A stretch of 64,000 nt of DNA from Planctomycetota bacterium (GCA_013152475.1 JAADGH010000223.1:23423-87422); one strand, 5' to 3'; counted from the first letter of the stretch, positions 1 to 9,462 are shown. Numbers and translations: made by a program. Notes: generated from the letters alone by a model not told the origin.

Positions 1-795
1 CGGCTGGGTGGCCCCCAGATCGAAACGCAGAGAGCTCGGCTTCAAGCCAAAGTTGAGTCCCTGAAATCCCAGGTGGACCTTGCCCATCAGACGGTGGAAC
101 GGCTTGTGCAGTGCCTGAAAGAACGATTCGTCAAGAAAGATCAAGTGGCGGCATCCCGGGAAGCTGAAATCAAGCTTCAGCTCCAACTGCGCCAGGCCCA
201 ACTGTCCATGGAGTCCTTCATGAAGCAGATTCATGTCGTGGCGCCGATGACGGGTATATTCACCAACCGCCGGGTCGGTCGTGGACAGACGGTCAGCCCC
301 GGCGATGTGCTCGGCGAGATCATCGATCGGGACCACCTACGGATTGCGGCCTCCCTATTCCCTCCGGACGGGATCGATCTGATAGGCAAGGAAGTGACCG
401 TTCGTCTTGGTGGGAATCAGCTCCTCGTGGGTATCGTTCGGGTTGTTTTGCCGCTGGCGGATAGCGCCGGAGCGACAAGGGTGTGGATCGAAGGCCCACA
501 GATGGATAAGCGATTATATCCCGGGCAAACCGTCAGCGGTGAGGTGACGGTCGAGGTCAAGGCTGCGGGCTTGACCGTGCCGGGGTCTGCGATCGTCTAT
601 GACTCAGAGGAACGCCCCTGCCTCTTCGTTCAGAAAGACGGCGCCTATGAGCCCCGCAGTGTCAAGCTGGGGCTGGTGCAAGACGGTTGGGTTGAGGTCC
701 TTTCGGGGCTGGAGCAGGACCAATCCGTGGTCACACAAGGAGCGTACGAGCTCTTCTACCGCCGGTTCAACGAGCAGTTCAAGGTGCGCGACTAA
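1..795 (+). CDS. RND efflux periplasmic adaptor (membrane fusion protein), 5' truncated
   Basis: The reading frame is open from the first base, so the N-terminus (signal/lipoprotein region and first beta-barrel strands) lies outside the window. What remains starts in a coiled-coil hairpin (about residues 1-65), followed by the second half of a lipoyl domain ('VVAPMTGIF', 'GRGQTVSPGDVLGEI') and beta-barrel and membrane-proximal domains ending 'GAYELFYRRFNEQFKVRD'. This is the HlyD/AcrA order. It ends 3 nt before the RND permease, so the two form an operon and should build one tripartite pump with a TolC-like channel; no channel gene is visible here. The substrate cannot be read from the sequence. 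Confidence 0.85.
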   Translation, partial: RLGGPQIETQRARLQAKVESLKSQVDLAHQTVERLVQCLKERFVKKDQVAASREAEIKLQLQLRQAQLSMESFMKQIHVVAPMTGIFTNRRVGRGQTVSPGDVLGEIIDRDHLRIAASLFPPDGIDLIGKEVTVRLGGNQLLVGIVRVVLPLADSAGATRVWIEGPQMDKRLYPGQTVSGEVTVEVKAAGLTVPGSAIVYDSEERPCLFVQKDGAYEPRSVKLGLVQDGWVEVLSGLEQDQSVVTQGAYELFYRRFNEQFKVRD

Positions 796-798
796 CCC

Positions 799-3700
799 AT
801 GCGAAAGTTCCTCCAACTGGCCATGGCCAACCCGATCGCGGTGATCCTCCTGGTGGTGATCGCGGCGTGGGGAGGGGCCTTTGCCCTGCTTCATTTGCCG
901 GTGGGCCTGTTTCCCGGTCTGGATGTGCCGGTGGTGAATGTGATCTCCCACTATTCCGGCGCGGCCGCCGAGGACATGGAACTGCTCATCACACGTCCTA
1001 TCGAGGACCGAATTCGGACCATTCCCGGCGTCCGCCGCGTGGCCTCCACATCCATCGAGGGGATCTCGCAGGTTACGGCCGAGTTTGACTGGGGGACCCG
1101 GCTGACCGATGCTCGCCAGCTCGTCCAGGCGGAGCTATCATCCGTGCAGGGCGATCTCCCTGCCGGAGTCGAGCCGCGCCTGGAGAACATCGGGACCACA
1201 CTTCAGGAGGTCGCCGGCTACGTGGCCTATGGGGGAGGCAGCCCAGTGGATCTTCGCACAGCGGTGCGGATGGACCTGGCCAGCCGGTTGATGGGCGTGG
1301 AAGGGGTGTCACGCGTGGAGGTCCTGGGCGGCGACGAGCCGGCGTTTATTGTGCAGCTCCAGCCGGACGCGTTGGCGCGGGAACGCCTGACCATCGGTGA
1401 CGTAACGGCCGCACTGGCCAAACACAACCTGGCTGTGGCGGCAGACTTCATGGGCCGAGGATCGCGGGAGTATCTCATTCGCGGCGACAGCCGGCTGCAG
1501 ACGGTCGAAGATGTTCTCGCCGTCCCGGTGGTTGCCGACGGGGTTCGGTCCGTATTGCTGAAGGATATCGCCGCGGTTCAGCGCGGACGAGCGCCGCGGC
1601 ACTACGAAGTTCATGGCAATGGTTTACCCGCCGTGGCGTTCCTCGTCAGCAAACAACCCAACGCCAGCACGATCGATGTCGTCCACGGCATTGATCGGGA
1701 ACTGGATAGGCTCAAGACCCTCCTGCCGCCGGGGGCCCAAATCAAGAAGTTTTACGATCAAGCCGACATCGTCACCGAAGCCCGTGATTCGCTCTTTCAT
1801 GACTTGATCATCGGGGCGATCCTCGCGGCGGCAGTACTCTTTTTCTTCATGGGAACATTTCGGGCTACCTTGATCGTCACTGCGACCATCCCCATCACGC
1901 TGCTGGCAACGTTGGGGATGATGCAGGCCTTCGGCCAGACGCTCAACGTGATCACCCTTTCGGCGCTGACATTGGCGGTCGGCATGGTGGTCGATGATGC
2001 GATCGTTGTGGCCGAGAGCGTGGTGCGGCGCCTCCAATCGGGAGAAGACCGGCAGGCCGCCAGCTTGGACGGTGCGGTGGAGATCGCGGGTCCGGATGTC
2101 TCCGGAACATTCACAACCGTTGCGGCATTTGCTCCGCTGCTGTTTCTGGGCGGTATCGCGGGGCTTTTTGTGCGGCCCTTCGGGCTGGTCGTCAGCGTCG
2201 CGCTGTTGGCTTCGCTCGTGGTCTCCCTGAGTTTCGTGCCGATGATGTTCGGCCACACTGGCTTGACCGGCCCGCGTCGCGCGATCGGAGCGCGGCTGCT
2301 CGCCTGGCTCGACCGAGCACTTCAACGGGCGCTGCGTTTTGCCTTTGCCCACCGGGTTATATCGGTTCTGCTGGGCATACTGACGCTGGGGCTGGGCGGC
2401 CTTGCCGCTTGGCTGGGGCCCGTGAGCGTTTTGCCTCCCATCGACGAGGGAGCGATCCTGATCGAATACGTCATGCCGCCGGGCACATCACTGTGGGAAA
2501 GCAACCGAATCGGTGATATCCTTGAACGGCTGGCGCTGTCCCAACAGGATGTCGAAACCGTCTATCGGCGCACCGGATCGCCGGAACGGGGCTTCCAGAT
2601 CGAGGGCGTCAACCGTGGCGAACTTACCATCAAGCTCGCGCCGCGTTCCGTTCGCACGCGCACGGCGGGTCAGGTCATGGAGGGCCTGCGGAACGAATAC
2701 GGCAAGATTCCCGGCGTGGCCTTCCTGTACCACCAGCCGACGCAGGAGAAGATGGACGAAAGCCTATCGGGGCTGCCGGCGATGTTCGGAGTGACGATCT
2801 TTGGCGCCGACATGAGCGAGTTGGTGTCGCTGGCCGCGCAGGCCGAGCAGATTATGGCCGAGGACCCTGCGCTGACCAACCTCGTCAACAACACGAAGAT
2901 CAAAAGTCCACAGATCATCGTCCGGCCCGATCCGGTCGAGCTGGCCCGCTGCGGCATTTCCCCCCGCGATGTCTTCGAGACGATTCAGGCCGGTCGATTC
3001 GGCGTTGCGGCGACAACCATCGTTCGCCAGCGACAACAGGTGCAGGTCCTGGTCAAGGCCAATTCCCCTTCCGATGCAACGCTCGACTGGCTGGAGGGGC
3101 TTGCCATTTCAACCCCGTCCGGCCAGACGGTTCCTCTGCGGCAGGTGGCCAACATCCGCATTACCCATCTCCCCGCGGCCGTTACCCGTCTCAACGGACA
3201 ACGCGAAGTCACCATTCTGGCGGAGGTGAATGGCAGCATCCCCGCCGCCGTGGACCGGCTTCGTCAGAAGTTCTCAGCCATCCCCCTCCCCGGCGGATAC
3301 AGCATCGCCTTCACCGGCCAGTACCAGGTGATGAAGCGAACCGTCCTGGATTTTGTTCTGGTTGGACTGGCCGCCATCATGCTGATCTATCTGATCATGG
3401 CCATGCAGTTCCGCTCCTGGCTCCAACCATTGATCCTTCTCGTGACCATCCCCGTGGCGCTGGTTGGAGCGATCGTGCTGCTTGCCATCACCCAAGTGGG
3501 ACTGGACGTCTCGGTGGGCATGGGGGCCCTGACGCTCGTGGGCATCGCCGTGAACAACGCGATCGTGCTGCTCGACTATGCGAATCGGCAGGTGGCTGCC
3601 GGTCAGACGATATCCGGTGCGCTGCAATCGGCGGTTTCCGTTCGCCTTCGGCCAATCCTGATGACGGCCACGACCACGATCTTCGCCTTGGTCCCCGTCG

Positions 3701-3840
3701 CGGTGAACCCGGCCGTCGGGTCGCGGATATTCCAGCCCTTCGCGATCACCGTCATTGGGGGGCTGCTTTCGGCCACTGCCGCCACCCTGGTCTTCGTTCC
3801 CGTGCTTCGGACATTCCTCTCCCGCCGCTGGCAAGAGTGA
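799..3840 (+). CDS. RND family efflux transporter, inner-membrane permease
   Basis: A 1013-residue AcrB/MexB-superfamily protein: a proton-driven antiporter moving substrates from periplasm or membrane to an outer-membrane channel. It has the usual layout: TM1 near residues 10-30, a large periplasmic domain, TM2-6 (about 335-480), a second periplasmic domain and TM8-12 (about 850-1005). TM4 carries the acidic pair in 'GMVVDDAIVVAE', used for proton relay in this family. The TM10 motif reads 'GIAVNNAIVLLDYANR', with Asn where AcrB has its relay Lys, as in many environmental RND pumps. It begins 3 nt after the adaptor gene. The substrate (drug, lipid or metal) is not decidable; the long Met/His-rich sites of metal pumps are not obvious. 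Confidence 0.93.
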   Translation: MRKFLQLAMANPIAVILLVVIAAWGGAFALLHLPVGLFPGLDVPVVNVISHYSGAAAEDMELLITRPIEDRIRTIPGVRRVASTSIEGISQVTAEFDWGTRLTDARQLVQAELSSVQGDLPAGVEPRLENIGTTLQEVAGYVAYGGGSPVDLRTAVRMDLASRLMGVEGVSRVEVLGGDEPAFIVQLQPDALARERLTIGDVTAALAKHNLAVAADFMGRGSREYLIRGDSRLQTVEDVLAVPVVADGVRSVLLKDIAAVQRGRAPRHYEVHGNGLPAVAFLVSKQPNASTIDVVHGIDRELDRLKTLLPPGAQIKKFYDQADIVTEARDSLFHDLIIGAILAAAVLFFFMGTFRATLIVTATIPITLLATLGMMQAFGQTLNVITLSALTLAVGMVVDDAIVVAESVVRRLQSGEDRQAASLDGAVEIAGPDVSGTFTTVAAFAPLLFLGGIAGLFVRPFGLVVSVALLASLVVSLSFVPMMFGHTGLTGPRRAIGARLLAWLDRALQRALRFAFAHRVISVLLGILTLGLGGLAAWLGPVSVLPPIDEGAILIEYVMPPGTSLWESNRIGDILERLALSQQDVETVYRRTGSPERGFQIEGVNRGELTIKLAPRSVRTRTAGQVMEGLRNEYGKIPGVAFLYHQPTQEKMDESLSGLPAMFGVTIFGADMSELVSLAAQAEQIMAEDPALTNLVNNTKIKSPQIIVRPDPVELARCGISPRDVFETIQAGRFGVAATTIVRQRQQVQVLVKANSPSDATLDWLEGLAISTPSGQTVPLRQVANIRITHLPAAVTRLNGQREVTILAEVNGSIPAAVDRLRQKFSAIPLPGGYSIAFTGQYQVMKRTVLDFVLVGLAAIMLIYLIMAMQFRSWLQPLILLVTIPVALVGAIVLLAITQVGLDVSVGMGALTLVGIAVNNAIVLLDYANRQVAAGQTISGALQSAVSVRLRPILMTATTTIFALVPVAVNPAVGSRIFQPFAITVIGGLLSATAATLVFVPVLRTFLSRRWQE

Positions 3841-4128
3841 GAAGCGGATTTTCGGGGACGGTCGTTTGGCGGGGCAAGCCTCACCCTGCACGTCCTCTCT
3901 TGGCCGTTCTTTGCGTCTTTTGTATTCTCTGTGGTAAGGTCGGTCCCGTCGAAGACACGCTCAAACTTGTTTGATCGTGGCACACAATCGTCTGATCCTG
4001 TCTCGGTGTTCTCTGTGGCGAACACGTTCGTGGATTCCCGCTCCCGTAACGTAGAAGAGCCTTCCAGACCCTTCCGGAAGCGGAAAGATGCCGCTTTTAT
4101 GTTGACGTCCCTATTCCCCCGAAAATTA
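3841..4128. repeat. Intergenic spacer with 'CCACAGAGAAYAC' and CACGCTCAA hairpin repeats
   Basis: No credible gene lies in this stretch. On the minus strand it holds two copies of a spacer motif, CCACAGAGAA(T/C)AC, at about 3922-3935 and 4007-4019. The first continues into an 'AAAAGACGCAAAGA'-like run. This is a well-known non-coding repeat of environmental genomes that is often mis-called as a protein containing 'TTENTKDAKN'. A small hairpin (cacgctcaa-N5-tttgatcgtg) sits at 3956-3979, and a close relative of it recurs at 29576-29599. Confidence 0.5.
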
Positions 4129-4158
4129 TTGGCGATTGCCCGGGGATTGTGGTAAAAT
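4129..4158 (+). promoter_or_regulatory. Candidate sigma-70-type promoter for the YihY/BrkB gene
   Basis: TTGGCG (4129-4134), an 18-nt spacer and TAAAAT (4153-4158). The ATG at 4166 lies where the transcript should start, and no Shine-Dalgarno sequence is present, so the message may be leaderless. A weaker alternative is TTGACG (4102-4107) with ATTATT (4125-4130). Confidence 0.5.
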
Positions 4159-4165
4159 TCCGGCC

Positions 4166-5623
4166 ATGAATGCCTTGCGGCAGTTCTCCAACGACTTCCT
4201 GCACAAAGAGCTGGACGAGTTCCCGCGGGGACTGCGGTTCGTCATCAGCCAGCTGCGCCTCTATACCTACATCGGCAAGCAGCTCTTCCGCGACAACTGC
4301 CTGGAGCGGGCGTGCGCCCTGGCCTACACGACGGTCCTCGCCATCGTTCCCGTCGTTACTGTAGCCTTCGCCTTCTATCGCTCCTTCACGGGCCTGGAGG
4401 GCATCGAGGACATGGTGAAGCAGCGGATGCTCGACTGGTTCCTCGCGCAGTCGCACATTGTGGACACCGTGGGCAAGCAGGCGCTCCAGCCCAAGGAGCC
4501 CCCCAAGGCCCTGCCCGAAGCGCCCCCGGCAAAAGATCAAAACGAAGAGGCGACACAGGAACAAACACAGAAAATCCTGGAGAACTACGCCGGCGAGATC
4601 GCAAGCTGGATCAAAAAACTGTCGGACCAACTAAGCAGCCGCGTGGTGGGGGTCGCGAGCATGCTCTTCCTTGTGTTGGCGTCGATCTTCCTTCTCAATA
4701 CCATTGAGGGGGCATTCAATAACATCTGGCACGTGGCGAAGCGGCGGTCCTTTATATACAAAATGTGTATTTTCTGGGTCATCATCACCCTTGGCCCGGC
4801 GTTCATTGGGGCGTCGTTCGTGCTTACGTCCCGAGTGCAGGAATGGTTTGAACTGTGGCCGAAGCTTTCTTTGATCGGCCGCGTACTGTTCCGGATGCTG
4901 CCGATCCTGTCGACATGCGTAGCATTTTTCTTGATGTACGTGCTCATTCCCAATGTAAAGGTCCGGTGGCGGTCAGCCATCGCCGGAGCGATCGTGGCCG
5001 GCATCTTATGGGAATTCGCCAAGGTGGGGTTCAGTCTGTACGTCACCAAGGTGATGTTCATGTACAGCCAGACCTACGGCACGCTCGCCTTGATTCCCAT
5101 CTTTCTCCTTTGGCTTTTTCTGACGTGGCTCATTGTGTTGTTCGGCGTCGAGGTCACCTACACATCGCAAAACTTCCACAGCCTGCGCTCGGAGGACCGG
5201 CGGGCGAAGCACGGCTCGGCCCCGCCCGAGAGCATCGCCATGCGGCTGGTGCTTCTGGTCGCGAGGACCTTTACGGAGGGGGGGGAGCAGAAAACGCTCC
5301 AGACCATCGCCCGTGAGATGGGCCTGGCGGAGGATGAGGTGCGGCCCATCGGAGATCGCCTCATTGAAAACGGCATCCTGACCACCACGACCAACGGTCC
5401 CGATCCCGTCTTCCTCCCGGCGAAATCGACGGATTCCATTCGCGTCAGGGACGTGATTAAGGCGGCGAGTATGAGGAGCTCGCAGACGTTCTCCAGCAGA
5501 AGAGGCGAGGAAAGACTGAGCGAGCTGTTCAAGGCGATTGACAGCGCGACCGAGAGCCTCATCGGCGACCTGACCTTCCGCGACCTGCTGGAGAAGCCCA
5601 AAGCCCCGCAGGAACCGGCCTGA
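4166..5623 (+). CDS. YihY/BrkB family integral membrane protein
   Basis: A 485-residue member of the YihY/BrkB (formerly 'RNase BN') family of inner-membrane proteins with no firmly established function. The family motif region 'CLERACALAYTTVLAIVPV' is near residues 45-63, and five or six hydrophobic segments follow up to about residue 350. A charged, Pro/Glu-rich insertion (about residues 105-140) separates the first two membrane segments, and a soluble C-terminal region (about 355-485) resembles a winged helix. The ATG at 4166 was chosen over an upstream in-frame TTG (4136) because the family-like N-terminus begins there and the promoter -10 lies between them. It appears to be transcribed alone. 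Confidence 0.85.
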   Translation: MNALRQFSNDFLHKELDEFPRGLRFVISQLRLYTYIGKQLFRDNCLERACALAYTTVLAIVPVVTVAFAFYRSFTGLEGIEDMVKQRMLDWFLAQSHIVDTVGKQALQPKEPPKALPEAPPAKDQNEEATQEQTQKILENYAGEIASWIKKLSDQLSSRVVGVASMLFLVLASIFLLNTIEGAFNNIWHVAKRRSFIYKMCIFWVIITLGPAFIGASFVLTSRVQEWFELWPKLSLIGRVLFRMLPILSTCVAFFLMYVLIPNVKVRWRSAIAGAIVAGILWEFAKVGFSLYVTKVMFMYSQTYGTLALIPIFLLWLFLTWLIVLFGVEVTYTSQNFHSLRSEDRRAKHGSAPPESIAMRLVLLVARTFTEGGEQKTLQTIAREMGLAEDEVRPIGDRLIENGILTTTTNGPDPVFLPAKSTDSIRVRDVIKAASMRSSQTFSSRRGEERLSELFKAIDSATESLIGDLTFRDLLEKPKAPQEPA

Positions 5624-5692
5624 GCCCATCATCCTTCCAGCACTCCATCACTCCAACCTTAATTTGTCGGTCCGGTGTGCATAATGTATGCA

Positions 5693-6859
5693 ATGAGACG
5701 CCGCGACAAAATCCAGGTGCTCGGGCAGTCAGCGCAGTACGACCTGTGCTGCTCGAACCAGTGCCTCGGCCGGCAGGCCACCGGGGCGCACCGCGTCCGG
5801 GGGGAGGTGGGGCGGTGGATCTACCCGGCCGCCATGCCCGACGGCGAGACGATCCTGCTCCTGAAGGTCCTCATGTCGAATGAGTGCAGGAACAACTGCC
5901 ACTATTGTGTGAACCGGTGCAGCAATGCCTTCCGCCGGGAGAGCTTTGCGCCTGATGAACTGGCCGACCTTTTCCTGGAACTGAACCGACGCGACCTGGC
6001 CAGGGGGCTCTTCCTCAGCTCGGCTGTGGTTCGCGATGCGAACACCACGATGGACCGGATGCTGGCCGCGGTGGAGGCCCTCCGCCTGCGGCAGGGATTC
6101 AGGGGGTTTATCCATCTGAAGGTGCTTCCCGGCGCGAGCTACGACCGCGTCGAGCGGGCCGCAGAGCTGGCCGACCGGATCTCCATCAACCTGGAGGCGC
6201 CGAATGCAGAGCGTCTGTCCGCCATCAGCCCCGACAAAGATTTCGACAGCGACCTGGCCGAACGGATCCAGTGGATCGGGCGACTCGTCGCACGGAAGGA
6301 TACGAAGGCCAAGGGACACACGACACAGTTCGTCGTCGGCGCGGCCGGGGAGACCGACCTCGAAATCCTCAGGACAACCGACGCGCTCTACAAGCGGGTG
6401 AACCTGAGCCGGGCCTATTTCAGCGCGTTCCAACCCATTGCGGGATCGCCCCTCGCGGACCAGACCCCCACGCCCTTGATGCGCGAGCACCGCCTCTACC
6501 AGTGCGACTTTCTGTTTCGGCGGTATGGGTTTCGCTTGGAGGAGATCGCCTTTGACGACTGCGGCCGCCTACCGCTGGGCGCGGACCCGAAGTGGATCTG
6601 GGCGGAGCGGCATCCGGAGTACTTCCCCATCGAGATCAACACGGCCGATCGGACCCGGCTGCTGCGCGTTCCAGGCATCGGGCCGCGCTCGGCCCGGCGG
6701 ATTGTGAAGATGCGGCGAGAGATCCGGTTCGGCTCTCTAACAGACCTGAAGGCGATGGGCGTGGTCGTCCGTCGCGCCGCTCCCTACCTGACCATCAACG
6801 GCAAACGCGCGGGTTCGTCCATGGGCGACCGGCAGCTTCATCTCTGGGAACTTGCATGA
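5693..6859 (+). CDS. Putative DNA modification/repair radical SAM protein (TIGR03916-type)
   Basis: A radical SAM enzyme with the cluster motif C-X3-C-X2-C in 'SNECRNNCHYCVNRC' and a C-terminal helix-hairpin-helix ('TRLLRVPGIGPRSARRI', about residues 320-336) that should bind DNA. This arrangement matches the family usually encoded beside a uracil-DNA-glycosylase-like partner; its chemistry is unknown. No such partner is next to it here. An N-terminal Cys pair ('YDLCCSNQC') is also typical of the family. The start is uncertain: ATG 5693 gives MRRRDKIQVLG, while ATG 5684 or GTG 5675 are also in frame, and none has a good ribosome site. Confidence 0.82.
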   Translation: MRRRDKIQVLGQSAQYDLCCSNQCLGRQATGAHRVRGEVGRWIYPAAMPDGETILLLKVLMSNECRNNCHYCVNRCSNAFRRESFAPDELADLFLELNRRDLARGLFLSSAVVRDANTTMDRMLAAVEALRLRQGFRGFIHLKVLPGASYDRVERAAELADRISINLEAPNAERLSAISPDKDFDSDLAERIQWIGRLVARKDTKAKGHTTQFVVGAAGETDLEILRTTDALYKRVNLSRAYFSAFQPIAGSPLADQTPTPLMREHRLYQCDFLFRRYGFRLEEIAFDDCGRLPLGADPKWIWAERHPEYFPIEINTADRTRLLRVPGIGPRSARRIVKMRREIRFGSLTDLKAMGVVVRRAAPYLTINGKRAGSSMGDRQLHLWELA

Positions 6860-6875
6860 AAGGCCGAATCGGGGA

Positions 6876-6905
6876 TTGACATACATGCACCGGGCTGAGT
6901 AAAAT
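6876..6905 (+). promoter_or_regulatory. Promoter of the HEAT-repeat gene pair
   Basis: TTGACA (6876-6881), an 18-nt spacer and TAAAAT (6900-6905), a near-consensus sigma-70-type promoter directly upstream of a strong GGAGGAGAAGG ribosome site. Confidence 0.7.
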
Positions 6906-6952
6906 GATGTTTTCTCAGAACGGCGCCCTGGAGCAAGTCCGGAGGAGAAGGA

Positions 6953-7870
6953 ATGGTCAAAAGCACCCGCCAGGAATCGGGCGGCCAAGGGACACTGAAG
7001 ATCGCGCTGATTGCGGTGGCTGCACTTGTGATCGTCGCAGGGGGGGGGTGGTTCCTCTTGCGGACGGTTCGGGTATCGCGGTACATCAAGGACCTCGACT
7101 CCGAGTCGGCAGAGGTCCGTATCGAGGCCGTCCGTCGAATTGCGGAGTATGGGCCCGCCGCCAAGTCGTCGGTGCGGAAGGCGCTCGGGCAGAAACAGGG
7201 GACCGGTCTTGCCATGGCCGCTCTGCTGGCCGGGAAACTGAAGGATCAGGAATCCGTGCCCCGGCTTATCGAGTTGTTATCCGACTCGAACGCCAAGGTG
7301 CGCGACTGCGCAGCGACGGCGCTGGGCAAGCTGCGGGCGAAGAAGGCAGTGGACGCCCTGGCGAATTGCTTGAGCGACCCGGAGGAGAAGGTGCGGCGCG
7401 ATGCGGCCATCGCACTCGGCCGGATGGGCGAGGCGGGAAAACCCGGCGCGGCGCAACTGATGAAGCTGCTGTCCTCGCAGAAGGAACCGGCAACCGTGCG
7501 GCGTGCGTGCGCAAGGGCGTTGGGGGAGATCGGCGCCGCCGACGCCGCCGGCGTCCTGGTCAAGGCGATCACTCCGAAGGACGTGGATCTCGTGGCGACT
7601 TGCGCCGTAGCGCTCGGAAAGATCGGGAGCAGGAAGGCCGTGAAACCCCTGTGCTCCCTCCTGGCCAGAGGGGCGCCGGACGAGAAAACCAAGAAATATG
7701 ACGCGGAGAACGTGCCGCCCAAGATTCGTGTGGCGATCATCGAGGCCCTGGCCAAAATTGGGGATCGCCAGGCCATTCCGACGCTGAAGATGTGCGCAGA
7801 CAAGAAGAGGACCATGAGCATCATTGTGCGCGAGGCCGCCAAGAAGGCGCTGCAAGAACTGGGAGAGTGA
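6953..7870 (+). CDS. HEAT/PBS-lyase-like repeat protein with N-terminal membrane anchor
   Basis: A 305-residue protein with one N-terminal transmembrane helix (about residues 15-37, 'IALIAVAALVIVAGGGWFLL'), then tandem ~31-residue HEAT units to the C-terminus. Repeats are marked by phrases such as 'VRDCAATALGKLRAKKAVDAL' and 'VRRDAAIALGRMGEAGKPGA'. Such alpha-solenoids are protein-binding scaffolds; topology suggests the repeats face the periplasm. GGAGGAGAAGG precedes the ATG. It lies 6 nt upstream of a second HEAT protein, so the pair probably works together. No enzymatic residues are recognisable. Confidence 0.85.
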   Translation: MVKSTRQESGGQGTLKIALIAVAALVIVAGGGWFLLRTVRVSRYIKDLDSESAEVRIEAVRRIAEYGPAAKSSVRKALGQKQGTGLAMAALLAGKLKDQESVPRLIELLSDSNAKVRDCAATALGKLRAKKAVDALANCLSDPEEKVRRDAAIALGRMGEAGKPGAAQLMKLLSSQKEPATVRRACARALGEIGAADAAGVLVKAITPKDVDLVATCAVALGKIGSRKAVKPLCSLLARGAPDEKTKKYDAENVPPKIRVAIIEALAKIGDRQAIPTLKMCADKKRTMSIIVREAAKKALQELGE

Positions 7871-7876
7871 GACCGA

Positions 7877-9382
7877 ATGACCATCGACGGAGCATCCGAG
7901 AGATGGCGGGGACGATGGGCGGCGGTGTGCGTCGCCGGATGGGTCCTGCTGTGGACCCATATCATGACACCGGCGCAGGATATGGTGGAGAACCCGAACA
8001 AGATTGCGCGCGTGCTGTTCGATACGCGATGGGACCGACATGCGTTCCAGGATCTCCTCACCGTTCTTCGGAACAAGAGCAGTAACGACGATGTCCGCGC
8101 CATCGTGACCCATCTGCTCGAGGCGGGGCGATACCCGCCCGAGGTGGACAGTGTCATCGACGCCCTCCAGGACAACGACTGGCGGATTCGGGCGGCTGCC
8201 GCGAAGATTCTCAGTAAGCTCATGTCCGAAATTCGCACGGAATTGCGGGAGGAAGTGTTGCCGCCCACGTTGGAGGCCGTGAAGGATGACTTCTCTGAAG
8301 AGGTGCGAGAAAAGATCGAGCAGCAGTGGTACGATCTCCTCAGAAAAATGACCGCTGAGATCGAGAAAAAGGCCCCGCCGGTCCTCATCGAGGCATTGAG
8401 GGACTCCCACACGGCCGTGAAGGTGCAGGCCGCTTCGGCCCTGGGCGAGATCGGGTCCGCGTCGGCGATCCGTCCCCTCGTGGAGGCCCTGAAGGAGGGG
8501 AACCCCGAGCTCCGGCGCACGGCGGCGATCGCGCTGGGCGGCGTCGGTGATAAGACCGCCGTGCCCGCCCTGATCCGGATGCTGAAAGACACGCGGGAAG
8601 ACATCCAGACGGCGGCGGCGCAGGGCCTGGTGGGCATCGGTCACGATGCGATCCCTGCGCTGATCGGGACGCTCAACGAAGACAATTGGAGAAGTCGCGA
8701 GCGCGCCGCTGGGCTGCTCTCCTTGATCGGCGATCACACGGCCCTCGATGGCCTCGCCAAGGCGATGCAGGACGACAACTGGCGCACCCGCACCGCCTCG
8801 GCCCGGTTGCTGGGCGAGATAAGCCGGCGACTCATCTGGGATCGGTACGATGACGATGCGATCCCTCAGCTCCTCGAGATGGCCACACCCAAATTGAGCG
8901 ATCTGGCGGAACTGGATACCGAACGCAAGGTGGACATCAAGAAACGAAACAAAGCGCTGGACGATCTGCGAAAGACCGGAGAGAAGATCGGAGGGCCCGT
9001 ATTCCTCTCCCTTTTGAGCGCCTTGGGCGATCCGGCATGGGAAGTGCGCGCGACCGCAGCGGAGTCGCTCGGACAAATCGGGGCGCGAGAGCCGATCCCC
9101 GGAATCGTGCTCGCCCTGAAACACGAGAACGTCGAGCTCCGGACCATTGCAGAGCAGATACGGAAGGTACGGGAAACCATCAAGCTTGAGGCCGCCACCG
9201 CGTTGAACGGTGTGCTGAAGGACCGGGATCCCAGGGGCGAGGTCCGGGTTCAAGCCGCATTGGCCCTGGGCGCCATCGGACACTACTCCTCAATGCCGAT
9301 CCTCGTCAATGCGCTGACCGACAGTGATTCGCGCGTGCGCGATGCCGCGCAGCGGGCATTGAATCAGATCAAAAGCGAGTAG
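7877..9382 (+). CDS. HEAT-repeat protein, probably exported
   Basis: A 501-residue alpha-solenoid. A hydrophobic N-terminal stretch ('WAAVCVAGWVLLWTHIM', about residues 14-30) followed by 'TPAQD' looks like a signal peptide or anchor. The rest is HEAT repeats in two blocks (about 90-310 and 355-500), separated by a charged helical region (about 315-355). Typical units include 'VKVQAASALGEIGSASAIRPL' and 'IQTAAAQGLVGIGHDAIPAL'. It is co-transcribed with the anchored HEAT protein just upstream. The specific partner is unknown. Confidence 0.85.
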   Translation: MTIDGASERWRGRWAAVCVAGWVLLWTHIMTPAQDMVENPNKIARVLFDTRWDRHAFQDLLTVLRNKSSNDDVRAIVTHLLEAGRYPPEVDSVIDALQDNDWRIRAAAAKILSKLMSEIRTELREEVLPPTLEAVKDDFSEEVREKIEQQWYDLLRKMTAEIEKKAPPVLIEALRDSHTAVKVQAASALGEIGSASAIRPLVEALKEGNPELRRTAAIALGGVGDKTAVPALIRMLKDTREDIQTAAAQGLVGIGHDAIPALIGTLNEDNWRSRERAAGLLSLIGDHTALDGLAKAMQDDNWRTRTASARLLGEISRRLIWDRYDDDAIPQLLEMATPKLSDLAELDTERKVDIKKRNKALDDLRKTGEKIGGPVFLSLLSALGDPAWEVRATAAESLGQIGAREPIPGIVLALKHENVELRTIAEQIRKVRETIKLEAATALNGVLKDRDPRGEVRVQAALALGAIGHYSSMPILVNALTDSDSRVRDAAQRALNQIKSE

Positions 9383-9462
9383 ACCGTACGGCGTGGCGCC
9401 CAGGGGACTCGGCCCCGTTCCCCGGCCCCGAAAATCTCTGGTCAACATGTAAGGCGTTTGGT

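Noticed and set aside
3603..4025. Apparent protein with 'TTENTKDAKN'
   Set aside because: A known artefact of a non-coding spacer repeat, and it overlaps the end of the RND permease.
7277..9283. Long antisense frame (about 668 codons) opposite the HEAT proteins
   Set aside because: High GC keeps antisense frames open; its translation is rich in Gly/Arg/His with no domain, while the plus strand encodes clear HEAT repeats with promoter and ribosome site.
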